Assembly: GCA_023390815.1 (NCBI GenBank)
Contig: JAEWCC010000019.1
Span: forward strand, 62,001 to 126,000
Reading direction: 5' to 3'
Source of the DNA: Bacillota bacterium
GTDB lineage: Bacteria; Bacillota; Clostridia; Christensenellales; SZUA-584
DNA length: 64,000 nt
Shown here: positions 52,989-61,101 of the stretch, in pieces
Position numbering within the stretch: the first letter of the stretch is position 1
Layout: every line of letters starts with the position of its first letter
The notes under the pieces: model-generated
The model's database searches: none
Told to the model about the DNA's origin: nothing
The model's input: only the letters and a program-made list of their open reading frames with translations
Translations under genes and position numbers: made by a program

Positions 52989-54416
52989 ATGGGCGAACAC
53001 AATGCCTTTGACGTCCTGGCTCGGAAAAGGCAAACACTCCTTGCCGGAAACGCCAAAGAAAAAACAGAAACCCAGCAGGCACAGCCCAAACCGACTGCAC
53101 GTGAGCGCGTCGCGAAGCTGCTCGACAGTCAGAGCTTTGTCGAGACTGACGCATTTATCCAGCAGACCGGCGCAGCGCAAAGCGCGCCCGGCGAAGGCGT
53201 CGTAACGGGTTATGGTACGATCGATGGCCGCGGCGTCTATGTGATCTCTCAGGACTATGCAGTGCTGGGCGGCGCGATGAGCGCCATGCATGCCGCCAAA
53301 ATGGGCAAAACACTTGAACTCGCTGGTAAGACGGGACTCCCGGTTGTGATGATGCTCGATTCGATGGGCGTACGCCTCGGTGAAGGCGCGGCCGCGCTGC
53401 ACGGCTTTGGCAGTGTTTTCGCCAAGATGGCGCAGCTATCCGGCGTGGTGCCGGTTATTACTGTGATTTGCGGTCAGTGCGCGGGAACCGCAGCTTTCTT
53501 TGCTCCGTTAAGCGACTTTGTCGTTATGGCCAAAGGGTCCGGCAGCATATTCACCGCTGCGCCCGGGGCCTTTAACAAGACCGGAGAAACACCACATACC
53601 GACAAAATCGGCGGCGCAGCCGCCATGGCGAAACAGGGCATTGCCCACTTCTATTGTGCATCGGAAGAAGAGGCATTTTCCTGCGCACGGCAGCTGCTTT
53701 CGTATCTGCCCGACAATAACCTCGTGGACACTCCCGACGAAGACTGCACCGATGACCTTAACCGTATGATCGAGAACTATAACGGACCATTCGACACACG
53801 GCAAATGGTGCGTTCCGTGATGGACAACAGCATATTCTTTGAAATACAGGCTGGCTACGCCGCCGGGATCATCACCGGCTTTTCGCGGGTCAACGGGCGC
53901 AGCGTGGGTGTCGTCGCCTCATCGGGCGCTCTGCTGGACGAGGACGCCAGCGCGAAAGCGGCAGGGTTTGTGAGCCTTTGCGACGCGTTCGGCCTTCCGG
54001 TTGTAACCTTTGTCAATACGCCGGGTTTTGCGCTGTCCGAACGTCAAAGCGGTATCATCCGCGCGGGCGGCAGACTGATTGGCGCATACGCGGAAGCCAC
54101 AGTGCCCATGATTACGGTCATCACCGGCAAGGCGATCGGCGGCGGCTATGTGGCATTGGCATCCAGAGCGCTGGGCGCAGACATGGTTTATGCATGGCCG
54201 CAGGCAGAGATATCGTGCATGTCTCCCGAAGCTACGGCGATCATCATGGATTCTGAAAAAGCGGCGGAGGCTGCGTCACCGTTTGAGGCAGCAGAGGCGG
54301 GTTTCGTGGACGAAGTCATCTATCCTGCCGAAACGCGCCAGCGCATTGCGGGCGCGCTTGAACTCGCGATTGGCAAGCGGGAAAACAGGCTTCCTAAAAA
54401 GCCGCGTTTGCGCTAA
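52989..54416 (+). CDS. Biotin-dependent carboxyltransferase (MmdA/12S-like)
   Basis: 475 residues from the ATG at 52989, 8 bases after GGAGG; an in-frame ATG at 52974 precedes the site. The crotonase-fold halves are both present: GGAMSAMHAAKMGK then LDSMGVRLGEGAAALHGFG, and later NTPGFALSERQSGIIRAGGR and GKAIGGGYVAL. This fold moves carboxyl between biotin and an acyl-CoA, as in methylmalonyl-CoA decarboxylase alpha and transcarboxylase 12S. The acyl-CoA substrate (malonyl, methylmalonyl or other) is not fixed by the motifs. First gene of a four-gene unit. Confidence 0.86.
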   Translation: MGEHNAFDVLARKRQTLLAGNAKEKTETQQAQPKPTARERVAKLLDSQSFVETDAFIQQTGAAQSAPGEGVVTGYGTIDGRGVYVISQDYAVLGGAMSAMHAAKMGKTLELAGKTGLPVVMMLDSMGVRLGEGAAALHGFGSVFAKMAQLSGVVPVITVICGQCAGTAAFFAPLSDFVVMAKGSGSIFTAAPGAFNKTGETPHTDKIGGAAAMAKQGIAHFYCASEEEAFSCARQLLSYLPDNNLVDTPDEDCTDDLNRMIENYNGPFDTRQMVRSVMDNSIFFEIQAGYAAGIITGFSRVNGRSVGVVASSGALLDEDASAKAAGFVSLCDAFGLPVVTFVNTPGFALSERQSGIIRAGGRLIGAYAEATVPMITVITGKAIGGGYVALASRALGADMVYAWPQAEISCMSPEATAIIMDSEKAAEAASPFEAAEAGFVDEVIYPAETRQRIAGALELAIGKRENRLPKKPRLR

Positions 54417-54429
54417 GGGGATGTGAGCT

Positions 54430-54681
54430 ATGTTTGGAAAGCGTAAAGCTGCAAAAGAAAAACATGACGCGGTAACAACAACGGATCAGGTGATTACCGC
54501 GGTCCCTGTCGAAGCTCCGCGCGAAGACGCCGCGTTGATCGCTGTTATTGCGGCGGCAATCGCCGCCAGCCTCGGGACCTCGGCAAACGGAATCGTAATC
54601 CGTTCGCTCAAGCGCAGCCACACCAGCACCCCCAAATGGGGTGTCGCGGGCAGAGAACAACAGATATATCATCAATTTTAA
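54430..54681 (+). CDS. Small OadG/MmdD-like subunit
   Basis: 83 residues. A charged N-terminus is followed by one hydrophobic segment (about 34-57, ALIAVIAAAIAASLGTSANG) and a conserved-looking C-terminus TPKWGVAGREQQIY. In Na+-pumping decarboxylases such small subunits bridge the membrane subunit and the carboxyltransferase. It lies between the carboxyltransferase and the biotin carrier. Its membrane partner, the beta subunit, is not in the window. Confidence 0.78.
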   Translation: MFGKRKAAKEKHDAVTTTDQVITAVPVEAPREDAALIAVIAAAIAASLGTSANGIVIRSLKRSHTSTPKWGVAGREQQIYHQF

Positions 54682-54698
54682 TATCGGAGGAAATGGGT

Positions 54699-55109
54699 AT
54701 GCGTAAATTCAAGATCAACGTCAATGGAATCAGCTACGATGTAGAAGTGGAAGAACTCGGCGGCGCGGTTTATGCCCCCGCTCCGGCTGCAGCACCCGCA
54801 GCGCCGGCTCCGGTAATGGCAGCTGCTCCGGTGGCAGCGCCGGCGGCTCCTGTCGCGGCTCCTGCTCCCGCTCCAAGCGCGGGCCCAGTTGAGGCAGGCA
54901 CACAGATCAAGAGCCCGATGCCGGGAACGATCCTTGATATCAAAGTCAGCGTCGGGGATATTGTAAAGGAACGCGACGTGCTGCTGGTATTGGAAGCCAT
55001 GAAGATGGAAAACGAGATACAGGCGCCGATTGCTGGAAAAGTTGTCGGAGTGCACACAAGCAAAGGGGCCTCTGCAAACGCCGGCGATCTTCTTATCGTG
55101 ATCGCTTAA
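54699..55109 (+). CDS. Biotin carboxyl carrier protein
   Basis: 136 residues from the ATG at 54699, 8 bases after GGAGG; an ATG at 54693 is too close. An N-terminal domain, an Ala/Pro-rich hinge (about 25-65) and a biotinyl domain with EAMKME, Lys102 being the attachment site. It carries CO2 between the MmdA-like and OadA-like enzymes. Confidence 0.93.
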   Translation: MRKFKINVNGISYDVEVEELGGAVYAPAPAAAPAAPAPVMAAAPVAAPAAPVAAPAPAPSAGPVEAGTQIKSPMPGTILDIKVSVGDIVKERDVLLVLEAMKMENEIQAPIAGKVVGVHTSKGASANAGDLLIVIA

Positions 55110-55132
55110 CGCTCTTAATGGAGGCATAAAAG

Positions 55133-56530
55133 ATGGGTAAAGTTTATATCACGGATACCATACTGCGTGACGCACACCAATCCCAGGCGGCGACGCGCAT
55201 GAAGACGTCCGAAATGCTCCCCGTGGCCGAACTGCTCAATAAGGCAGGTTACTGGTCACTCGAAGCATGGGGCGGCGCAACGTACGACTCTTGCCTGCGT
55301 TTCCTCAATGAAGACCCGTGGGAGCGTTTGAGGCAGCTGCGCAAGGCAATGCCCGATACGCGCCTGCAGATGCTGCTGCGCGGGCAGAACCTGCTGGGCT
55401 ATAAACACTACGCGGACGACGTAGTGGACCTGTTCGTGCAAAAAGCGATCGAGAACGGCATCGACGTGATTCGTATTTTCGACGCGCTTAACGACACGCG
55501 CAACATGAAGCGCGCAATGGAAGCCACAAAGCGTTTCGGCGGGCACTGCGAAGCGGCGATATCGTACACGACGAGCCCGGTGCACACGCGCGAATACTTC
55601 GTCAAGCTCGCCAAGGAACTCGAGACAATGGGCGCGGATACGATCTGCATCAAGGATATGGCGAACCTGCTGCTTCCTTATGAAGCCTTCACGCTTGTTT
55701 CGGAAATGAAGAAGGTCATCAAAGTGCCCATTCACGTGCATACACACAACAAGAGCGGCACGGGCGATATGACCTACCTCAAGGCAATCGAAGCAGGCGC
55801 GGAGATCGTGGACTGCTCGCTCTCGGCAATGGCCAACGGCACCTCCCAGCCCTGCACAGAGTCTCTCGTAGCGACGCTGCAAGGCACGGAATACGATACC
55901 GGCATGGATATCGCGCTGCTCGACCGGATCTCCGAGCACTTTGCGAAGGTGTCCAAGCGGCTGATGGACGACGGATTCCTGAAGCTCGACGTATACGGCG
56001 TCGATATCAAGACGCTCATCTATCAGGTGCCGGGCGGTATGTTCAGTAACATGCTCGACCAGCTCGAAAAACAGGGCGCACGCGACAGACTGGCAGATGT
56101 GCTGGCGGAAGTACCGCGCGTTCGCGAGGACTTTGGATATCCGCCGCTTGTGACGCCGACAAGCCAGATCGTAGGCACGCAGGCGGTGCTCAATATCGTT
56201 GCGGGTGAGCGCTACAAGATGGTCACCAAGGAGAGCAAAGCACTTCTTCGGGGCGAATACGGCCATCTGCCCGCTCCGGTCAACGAGGACGTACGCAAAA
56301 AGTGCATCGGCGACGATCCGGTCATTACGCACCGCCCAGCCGACGATCTCGCACCTGAGCTTGACAAATACCGCGAAGAGATCAAGGAATACAGCACCGC
56401 GGATGAGGATGTTCTGTCCTACGCGATGTTCCCGCAGGTGGCACCCAAGTTCTTTGAATTCCGGCGCGCGCAGCAGTTTGGCGTAGACGCATCGACGCTT
56501 GACAAAAAGAACATGATCCATCCCGCATAA
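55133..56530 (+). CDS. oadA: Oxaloacetate decarboxylase alpha / pyruvate carboxylase subunit B-like carboxyltransferase
   Basis: 465 residues, a DRE-TIM barrel with DTILRDAHQS, AWGGATYDSCLRFL, KDMANLL and the metal-binding HVHTHN. This domain takes carboxyl from oxaloacetate or gives it to pyruvate via biotin. The C-terminus ends near 465 with no attached biotinyl domain; the separate carrier is just upstream. Linked to an MmdA-like subunit it matches the 5S part of transcarboxylase. Confidence 0.88.
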   Translation: MGKVYITDTILRDAHQSQAATRMKTSEMLPVAELLNKAGYWSLEAWGGATYDSCLRFLNEDPWERLRQLRKAMPDTRLQMLLRGQNLLGYKHYADDVVDLFVQKAIENGIDVIRIFDALNDTRNMKRAMEATKRFGGHCEAAISYTTSPVHTREYFVKLAKELETMGADTICIKDMANLLLPYEAFTLVSEMKKVIKVPIHVHTHNKSGTGDMTYLKAIEAGAEIVDCSLSAMANGTSQPCTESLVATLQGTEYDTGMDIALLDRISEHFAKVSKRLMDDGFLKLDVYGVDIKTLIYQVPGGMFSNMLDQLEKQGARDRLADVLAEVPRVREDFGYPPLVTPTSQIVGTQAVLNIVAGERYKMVTKESKALLRGEYGHLPAPVNEDVRKKCIGDDPVITHRPADDLAPELDKYREEIKEYSTADEDVLSYAMFPQVAPKFFEFRRAQQFGVDASTLDKKNMIHPA

Positions 56531-56549
56531 ACAAATTTCTGATGATAAT

Positions 56550-56578
56550 GCCGGGCGATGTTTTATCCGTCGCCCGGC
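56550..56578 (+). terminator. Hairpin after the carboxyltransferase cluster
   Basis: GCCGGGCGA / TCGCCCGGC, 9 perfect pairs with an 11-base loop. There is no T-tract, so it may be a weak terminator or RNA end. Confidence 0.55.
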
Positions 56579-56580
56579 AC

Positions 56581-56609
56581 TTGAAAAATGATGACCGATG
56601 CGGTATGAT
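56581..56609 (+). promoter_or_regulatory. Sigma-A promoter of gap
   Basis: TTGAAA, 17 bases, TATGAT. A strong AAGGAGG lies before the gene. Confidence 0.65.
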
Positions 56610-56655
56610 AGGGACTATAAAGTTTGTGAATTTTTTATTATAAGGAGGAATTGTT

Positions 56656-57666
56656 ATGGCAATCAAGGTTGGTATCAATGGATTCGGACGCATTGGCCGT
56701 CTCGTTTTTAGAGCGGCGGTGGACAACCCGAACATCGAGGTACTGGGAATCAACGATCCCTTTATCGATCCTGAGTATATGGTTTATATGCTCAAGTACG
56801 ATACCGTGCATGGTCGCTTCAAGGGCAACGCTTCTTTCAAAGAGAACGCCATTGTTGTGAACGGCCGTGAGATCAAGGTGTATGCGTGCATGAACGCTTC
56901 GGATATTCCGTGGAGCGAATGCGGCGCTGAATACATCGTCGAATCCACCGGCGTTTATACGACCGTCGAAAAGGCGAGCGCTCACTTTGCGGGCGGCGCG
57001 AAGAAGGTCGTTATCTCGGCTCCTTCTGCGGATGCTCCGATGTTCGTCATGGGCGTGAACGAGAAGACCTATACCACCGACATGAAGGTCGTTTCCAACG
57101 CTTCGTGCACGACCAACTGCCTTGCGCCGCTGGCCAAAGTGGTTGACGACAACTTCGGTATCATCGAAGGCCTGATGACCACGGTACACGCCACCACGGC
57201 CACCCAGAAGACCGTTGACGGCCCGTCCAAGAAGGACTGGAGGGGCGGCAGAGGCGCTGCGTTCAACATCATCCCCTCGTCCACAGGCGCTGCCAAAGCG
57301 GTCGGCAAGGTTATTCCGAAGCTCAATGGCAAGCTGACCGGCATGGCGTTCCGCGTGCCCACGGCTGACGTCTCCGTTGTGGACTTAACCGTCCGCCTCG
57401 AGAAAGCCACGACCTATGACGAGATCAAGGCTGCGATGAAAGCGGCTGCGGATGGCGAGCTGAAGGGTATTCTCGGCTATACCGAGGACCAGGTCGTTTC
57501 GTCGGACTTCATTGGCGACGCCAGAACCAGCATCTTCGATGCGGGCGCGGGCATTATGCTCAACCCCAACTTCGTGAAGCTTGTTTCCTGGTACGACAAC
57601 GAGTGGGGCTATTCCAACAAGGTTGTCAGCCTGATCGAGCACATGTCTGCGGTTGACAACAAATAA
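56656..57666 (+). CDS. gap: Glyceraldehyde-3-phosphate dehydrogenase, type I
   Basis: 336 residues. Catalytic Cys151 (SNASCTTNC) and His178 (MTTVHATT) are present; Rossmann motif GINGFGRIGR at 7-16. An Asp after Asn in the GIND segment (about 34) is typical of NAD-specific glycolytic enzymes. Converts glyceraldehyde 3-phosphate to 1,3-bisphosphoglycerate. Monocistronic. Confidence 0.96.
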   Translation: MAIKVGINGFGRIGRLVFRAAVDNPNIEVLGINDPFIDPEYMVYMLKYDTVHGRFKGNASFKENAIVVNGREIKVYACMNASDIPWSECGAEYIVESTGVYTTVEKASAHFAGGAKKVVISAPSADAPMFVMGVNEKTYTTDMKVVSNASCTTNCLAPLAKVVDDNFGIIEGLMTTVHATTATQKTVDGPSKKDWRGGRGAAFNIIPSSTGAAKAVGKVIPKLNGKLTGMAFRVPTADVSVVDLTVRLEKATTYDEIKAAMKAAADGELKGILGYTEDQVVSSDFIGDARTSIFDAGAGIMLNPNFVKLVSWYDNEWGYSNKVVSLIEHMSAVDNK

Positions 57667-57682
57667 TCATTGCACAGCAAAG

Positions 57683-57707
57683 GAGCGGCTGAAAGGCCGC
57701 TCTTTTA
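57683..57707 (+). terminator. Terminator after gap
   Basis: GAGCGGC / GCCGCTC with loop TGAAAG and TTTTAT. Confidence 0.75.
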
Positions 57708-57796
57708 TATTCTGTCAATTTGGTTAAGTACGCATTAGCAGGGCCAGAATTACATTTACTTTTAGATCGACTATTTAATGGGTCCTTAATCCATTG

Positions 57797-57825
57797 TTGA
57801 CACATGTTAACAGCTGTGTTAACAT
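57797..57825 (+). promoter_or_regulatory. Promoter with overlapping operator
   Basis: TTGACA (57797-57802), 17 bases, TAACAT (57820-57825). A palindrome ATGTTAACA-N4-TGTTAACAT (57804-57825) covers the spacer and -10. Its position fits a repressor site. Confidence 0.65.
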
Positions 57826-57877
57826 CAATTCGTACATTTTGTTATTTCATGCCGAAATTTGTAATATGGAGGGGGAA

Positions 57878-58351
57878 ATGGGTAACGTTATATCCAAAGA
57901 TGTATTCGATCATCTCTTGAATCATATGTTGGATATCCACCGCAAAAAAATGGGCATCGTGAGCGCATATACCATCGACTACGATTCGTATACCGGCAAG
58001 CTGAACTTTTTAAATACTTATATCAAGGGGATCGAAGCTTTTTTGGAATCCGCGATGGCCGAAAGCGAAATGACAGATCTGCCTTTTGTGATCTTGGGAA
58101 GCACGGTGCACCTGCGCCATGCCGACTCAAACAAAAGCGTACGTAAAAAGATTGTGCTGCCCAGCGAAAGCAACGCAGAGGGCGAGTGTGAGCCGCACGT
58201 TTGCTTTTCCGATTGGGGACATGCTTTACTGCTTAAGCATGCGGGAGAAAGGGTAGCAGTCGGAGACCCGTCTGAAGAGTATATCATCGAACGCATTACC
58301 GCTAATATTCATTCCAAAGCGCATGCTGAAAAAAATAACGCAAAAAAATGA
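57878..58351 (+). CDS. GreA/GreB C-terminal-domain-like protein
   Basis: 157 residues from the ATG at 57878 (GGAGGGGG upstream). The N-terminal half is helical; the C-terminal half (about 70-140) has the pattern of the GreA/GreB or Rnk C-terminal domain: ILGSTVHLRH near the start and a later WGHALLLKHAGERVAVG segment. Such domains bind RNA polymerase near the secondary channel. The N-terminal coiled coil of true GreA is short or absent, so it may be a regulator that competes with Gre factors. It has its own promoter with an operator-like palindrome. Assignment moderate. Confidence 0.6.
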   Translation: MGNVISKDVFDHLLNHMLDIHRKKMGIVSAYTIDYDSYTGKLNFLNTYIKGIEAFLESAMAESEMTDLPFVILGSTVHLRHADSNKSVRKKIVLPSESNAEGECEPHVCFSDWGHALLLKHAGERVAVGDPSEEYIIERITANIHSKAHAEKNNAKK

Positions 58352-58371
58352 TGCGGCATGCAAATTAGGGG

Positions 58372-58400
58372 TTGCCATATTCAAAGTTTTTTGTTAGAAT
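58372..58400 (+). promoter_or_regulatory. Promoter of tRNA-Glu
   Basis: TTGCCA, 17 bases, TAGAAT, 14 bases before the tRNA. Confidence 0.6.
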
Positions 58401-58414
58401 AATTTTCGCGACTC

Positions 58415-58489
58415 GCCTCCTTGGTCAAGCGGTCAAGACACCGCCCTCTCACGGCGGTAACAGGGGTTCGATTCCCCTAGGAGGTACCA
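58415..58489 (+). tRNA. tRNA-Glu (anticodon CTC)
   Basis: 75 bases. The acceptor arms GCCTCCT/AGGAGGT pair with a G-T at the first position, the anticodon stem CCGCC/GGCGG holds loop CTCTCAC with anticodon CTC, the T arm is GGGGTTCGATTCCCC and CCA is encoded. Confidence 0.9.
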
Positions 58490-58497
58490 ATAAAAAT

Positions 58498-58522
58498 ACG
58501 CCCCAAAGCGGGCGTTTTTTTA
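58498..58522 (+). terminator. Terminator after tRNA-Glu
   Basis: ACGCCC / GGGCGT with loop CAAAGC, then TTTTTT. Confidence 0.75.
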
Positions 58523-58533
58523 TTGTATTATTT

Positions 58534-58639
58534 AGAGGAATCGAACACGAGCCTGCCGCCGCATGCAGCGGATGAAGGCAGGCGAGGCGGCGTGATAGTG
58601 AGCGTAAGCGAGCGGAGCGATTCCCCTAGGAGTTACCAA
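58534..58639 (+). repeat. Structured element ending in a copy of the tRNA-Glu 3' end
   Basis: GATTCCCCTAGGAGTTACCA (58619-58638) repeats the last 20 bases of the tRNA with one mismatch. The element starts with the inverse of the T-arm (GGAATCGAAC at 58538-58547), so its ends pair (GGAATCG / CGATTCC), and GCCTGCC/GGCAGGC form an inner stem. It has no intact tRNA body. It resembles a tRNA remnant, att-like site or dispersed repeat. Another terminator follows at 58645. Confidence 0.6.
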
Positions 58640-58644
58640 ATAAG

Positions 58645-58680
58645 CAGCTTGTCATTGATGCAATGGCAGGCTGTTTTTTT
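58645..58680 (+). terminator. Second terminator after the tRNA-like element
   Basis: A 12-base stem CAGCTTGTCATT / AATGGCAGGCTG with two wobbles, loop GATGC, then TTTTTTT. Confidence 0.7.
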
Positions 58681-58981
58681 ATATATAAATCTGTAATAGC
58701 GGTTTCAAGCTTTTTCGTTATTAGTAGTAGCTCCGATTATCAATTTTACCGAATATTACAGGATTCATTGTACCTGATCATTATTTTTTGTACCCAAAAC
58801 AAGCACAATACGAAAGCAGAGATCGTTAAAAGGTTGAAAACCTTATTGAAACAGACTTGCAGAGTGAATATGCGAGGCAACTTGGTTTCACGGTATATTT
58901 ATGATAATATGCGAATGTGAGCATACTCCCCGATAGACTATGAGCTCTTTACCGACATCGTAAACTGGAGGCTTAAAACCC
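58681..58981. other. Intergenic region without supported gene
   Basis: About 300 A/T-rich bases follow the terminator. An 85-codon frame overlaps the terminator and lacks a ribosome site or recognisable domain. Apart from the ribosome site GGAGG for the next gene near its end, I see nothing I can name. Confidence 0.6.
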
Positions 58982-59329
58982 GTGAAACCACACATCTATA
59001 CAACCGCATTCGCAAGCGTCTACCCGTTGTACGTCCAAAAGGCGGAACGCAAGGGGCGGATGAGAAAAGAAGTCGATACCATCATTTTCTGGCTGACGGG
59101 CTACGATGAACAGGGCTTGCAGAAACAAATTGAAAAAGGCGCTGACTTTGAAACGTTTTTTGCCGAAGCTCCGCAAATCAACCCCAACGCTCATAAAATC
59201 ATGGGCGTCGTTTGCGGCGTGCGCGTTGAGAAAATTGAAGACCCACTGATGCAGGAAATACGCTGGCTCGACAAACTGGTGGACGAACTGGCCAAGGGAA
59301 AACCAATGGAGAAGGTACTAAAAGATTAA
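58982..59329 (+). CDS. DUF2200 family protein
   Basis: 115 residues from a GTG with GGAGG ten bases upstream. The family pattern is visible: HIYTTAFASVYPLYVQKAER, then TIIFWLTGYDEQGLQ and PNAHKIMGVVCGVRVE. The function of DUF2200 is not known. It is first of three consecutive small genes with a hypothetical and a VanZ-like protein. Confidence 0.85.
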   Translation: MKPHIYTTAFASVYPLYVQKAERKGRMRKEVDTIIFWLTGYDEQGLQKQIEKGADFETFFAEAPQINPNAHKIMGVVCGVRVEKIEDPLMQEIRWLDKLVDELAKGKPMEKVLKD

Positions 59330-59340
59330 GGCAGGGAAAT

Positions 59341-59700
59341 ATGGAGAGTTTTACACCGGAAGAGATTCGTGAAGCACACCGTGCAATATTATCGCTAAGA
59401 AACAAATCGGAAAAGGCATCCGGTAAGCTAAGAGAGGGTTCTAGGCAGAAGAAGCAGATGGACTCATATGTCAGCGCCGCCGACATTGCTTTGCAACTGA
59501 TGGACGGCGATACGGCTAAGCCGTTTGCGTGTGAAGTGCTTAATGAAGCTGATAAGTCTTTGGGAGATGCACTGCGACGTGCCGAGGAAATGATCGGGAA
59601 ATTTGCTGCGGGCAGTTCACAACATACATTACAAAAAAACAGAATCGTCGCGCTGAAAATCGCGCTTGCACTGATTGAGAAAGGCAGACAACATGACTAA
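59341..59700 (+). CDS. Hypothetical helical protein
   Basis: 119 residues, charged and mainly helical, no membrane segment or cysteine cluster, no family recognised. The ATG follows AGGGA, 11 bases after the DUF2200 gene. Its last 8 bases overlap the VanZ-like gene, so it is part of the same transcript. Confidence 0.6.
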   Translation: MESFTPEEIREAHRAILSLRNKSEKASGKLREGSRQKKQMDSYVSAADIALQLMDGDTAKPFACEVLNEADKSLGDALRRAEEMIGKFAAGSSQHTLQKNRIVALKIALALIEKGRQHD

Positions 59701-60205
59701 AAGACCTGTTATCACCCGCATTGCTGTACTTGCCCTGTTCATCCTTTATATACTGGCAATCTTGTTTCTTCTGGTCATCCCCAACAACTACCGAGGCCAC
59801 AATGTGTTTATCGGCGGTCTTACGTGGGAACGGTGGTGGGCGTATGTCCTGGATGGCTTTAATCTTGTACCGCTGCGCAGTCTGTCAGAGCAAATAAGCA
59901 GCATATTCGCCGGACAGGATGTTGCGCGCGGTATCGTCTACTTGGCTGGTAACCTCGTGGGATTCATACCGCTGGGCTTTTTCCTCCCCGTTTTGTTTGT
60001 CCGGCAACGCAAATTTCTGACCTTTCTTATTACAGTTTTGCTGGCGATTGTAGTCTTGGAACTCCTACAGGTCTTTACGATGCGCGGTTCCTTCGACATC
60101 GATGACGTTATTTTAAACGCTGCAGGTGCTTGCCTTGGATTTTGGATAATGCGTAAACCCGTCCGGCGCATTATATCGTTAAAAGACGCACAACCAAAAT
60201 CATGA
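59693..60205 (+). CDS. VanZ-like family membrane protein
   Basis: 170 residues from the ATG at 59693, overlapping the previous gene by 8 bases; an upstream in-frame ATG at 59675 is inside that gene. About four membrane helices with the family core NLVGFIPLGFFLP, ELLQ and RGSFDIDDVILNAAGA. VanZ gives low-level teicoplanin resistance in enterococci, but most relatives have unknown roles in the envelope; no van genes are near. Confidence 0.85.
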   Translation: MTKRPVITRIAVLALFILYILAILFLLVIPNNYRGHNVFIGGLTWERWWAYVLDGFNLVPLRSLSEQISSIFAGQDVARGIVYLAGNLVGFIPLGFFLPVLFVRQRKFLTFLITVLLAIVVLELLQVFTMRGSFDIDDVILNAAGACLGFWIMRKPVRRIISLKDAQPKS

Positions 60206-60291
60206 GATGGTACGCATTTTATCAATCGATCGCGCGGATGCTGAAAGGGTAATCGTAAAGAACAAATATTTACGAAATCGGCTGTGTTCCT

Positions 60292-60330
60292 TTGAAAATG
60301 CGTACTGGTTGTGATATATTGATATCACAA
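60292..60330 (+). promoter_or_regulatory. rpiB promoter with palindromic operator
   Basis: TTGAAA (60292-60297), 17 bases, TATATT (60315-60320). The palindrome TTGTGATAT-N4-ATATCACAA (60309-60330) spans the -10, a repressor-like arrangement. Confidence 0.65.
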
Positions 60331-60365
60331 TCATTTCTCGCAAATGAATACTGGAGGTAACTACT

Positions 60366-60938
60366 ATGAAAATGGTGAAGGACAAGAAGCTTGTCGTGGG
60401 CGCTGATTTCGCGGGTTATCCGCTTAAAGAAGCCGTCGTTGCCCATCTGAAGGAGAAGGGTTGGGAGATCGAGGATGTCGGCGTCACCGATCTTAGCGTG
60501 GATGATACCGATAATATGTTCCATCGTATCGGTTTACGGCTGGGCGCGAAAATCTCGGAAGGTGAGTATGAACGCGCGCTTGCGTTCTGCGGAACCGGCA
60601 TGGGCATCCACATCGCCGCATCCAAGTGCCCGCGCGTACATGCGGGCGTCGTCGAAAGCGTTCCCGCGGCGCTTCGAGCAATCACCGGAAACGGCGTGAA
60701 TGTTCTGGCTATGGGCGCGTTCTACGTTGCGCCTCAGATGGGCTGCGACATTGCAGACGCTTACCTCGGCGCTTCTCTCGGCAGCGGCTATGAGTGGTGG
60801 AGTAATTTCTACGAGTTCCATAAGCTGTCCATGGACGAGCTGGATTCCTTCAACTATGAGGAATACAAAGCGAACGGTTTCAAAGTAAAGCATTTAGGCG
60901 ATTATCCGATCAAGCTGGAGAAGAAGCCCGAGGACTGA
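60366..60938 (+). CDS. RpiB/LacAB family sugar-phosphate isomerase
   Basis: 190 residues. N-terminal VVGADFAGYPLKEA and the active-site FCGTGMGI with the cysteine base, then NVLAMG. RpiB interconverts ribose 5-phosphate and ribulose 5-phosphate; relatives isomerise galactose 6-phosphate, allose or other phosphates. It has about 40 residues more at the C-terminus than typical RpiB, and the substrate is open. An operator overlaps its promoter, which suggests a regulated sugar gene. A terminator follows. Confidence 0.82.
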   Translation: MKMVKDKKLVVGADFAGYPLKEAVVAHLKEKGWEIEDVGVTDLSVDDTDNMFHRIGLRLGAKISEGEYERALAFCGTGMGIHIAASKCPRVHAGVVESVPAALRAITGNGVNVLAMGAFYVAPQMGCDIADAYLGASLGSGYEWWSNFYEFHKLSMDELDSFNYEEYKANGFKVKHLGDYPIKLEKKPED

Positions 60939-60952
60939 TCCGAACGAAAACG

Positions 60953-60985
60953 GGGATGGAGTCAATACGATTCCATCTCTTTTTG
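60953..60985 (+). terminator. Terminator after the RpiB-family gene
   Basis: GGGATGGA / TCCATCTC (one wobble) with an 11-base loop, then TTTTTG. Confidence 0.7.
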
Positions 60986-61052
60986 TTTTCTGCAAAATCT
61001 TGATACCATAATCGAAATATACGCCGCTACATACGAAAACAGACTGTCAGCA

Positions 61053-61059
61053 CATACTA
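61053..61059 (+). promoter_or_regulatory. Forespore (sigma-G/F-like) -10 element
   Basis: CATACTA, the full Bacillus sigma-G -10 consensus, lies 42 bases before the SASP start. A TACATA at 61028-61033 is a rough -35 at 19 bases. Confidence 0.5.
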
Positions 61060-61101
61060 ATCGTGCGGCAATGCCGCGATTTCGATCGAGGAGGTTTTGA
61101 G

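Noticed and set aside
55256..56521. Minus-strand frame of 421 codons opposite the OadA-like gene
   Set aside because: Shadow of a strongly supported gene; no domain.
58663..58920. 85-codon frame after the tRNA-like element
   Set aside because: Its start lies in the terminator stem, there is no ribosome site, and the sequence is A/T-rich without domain.
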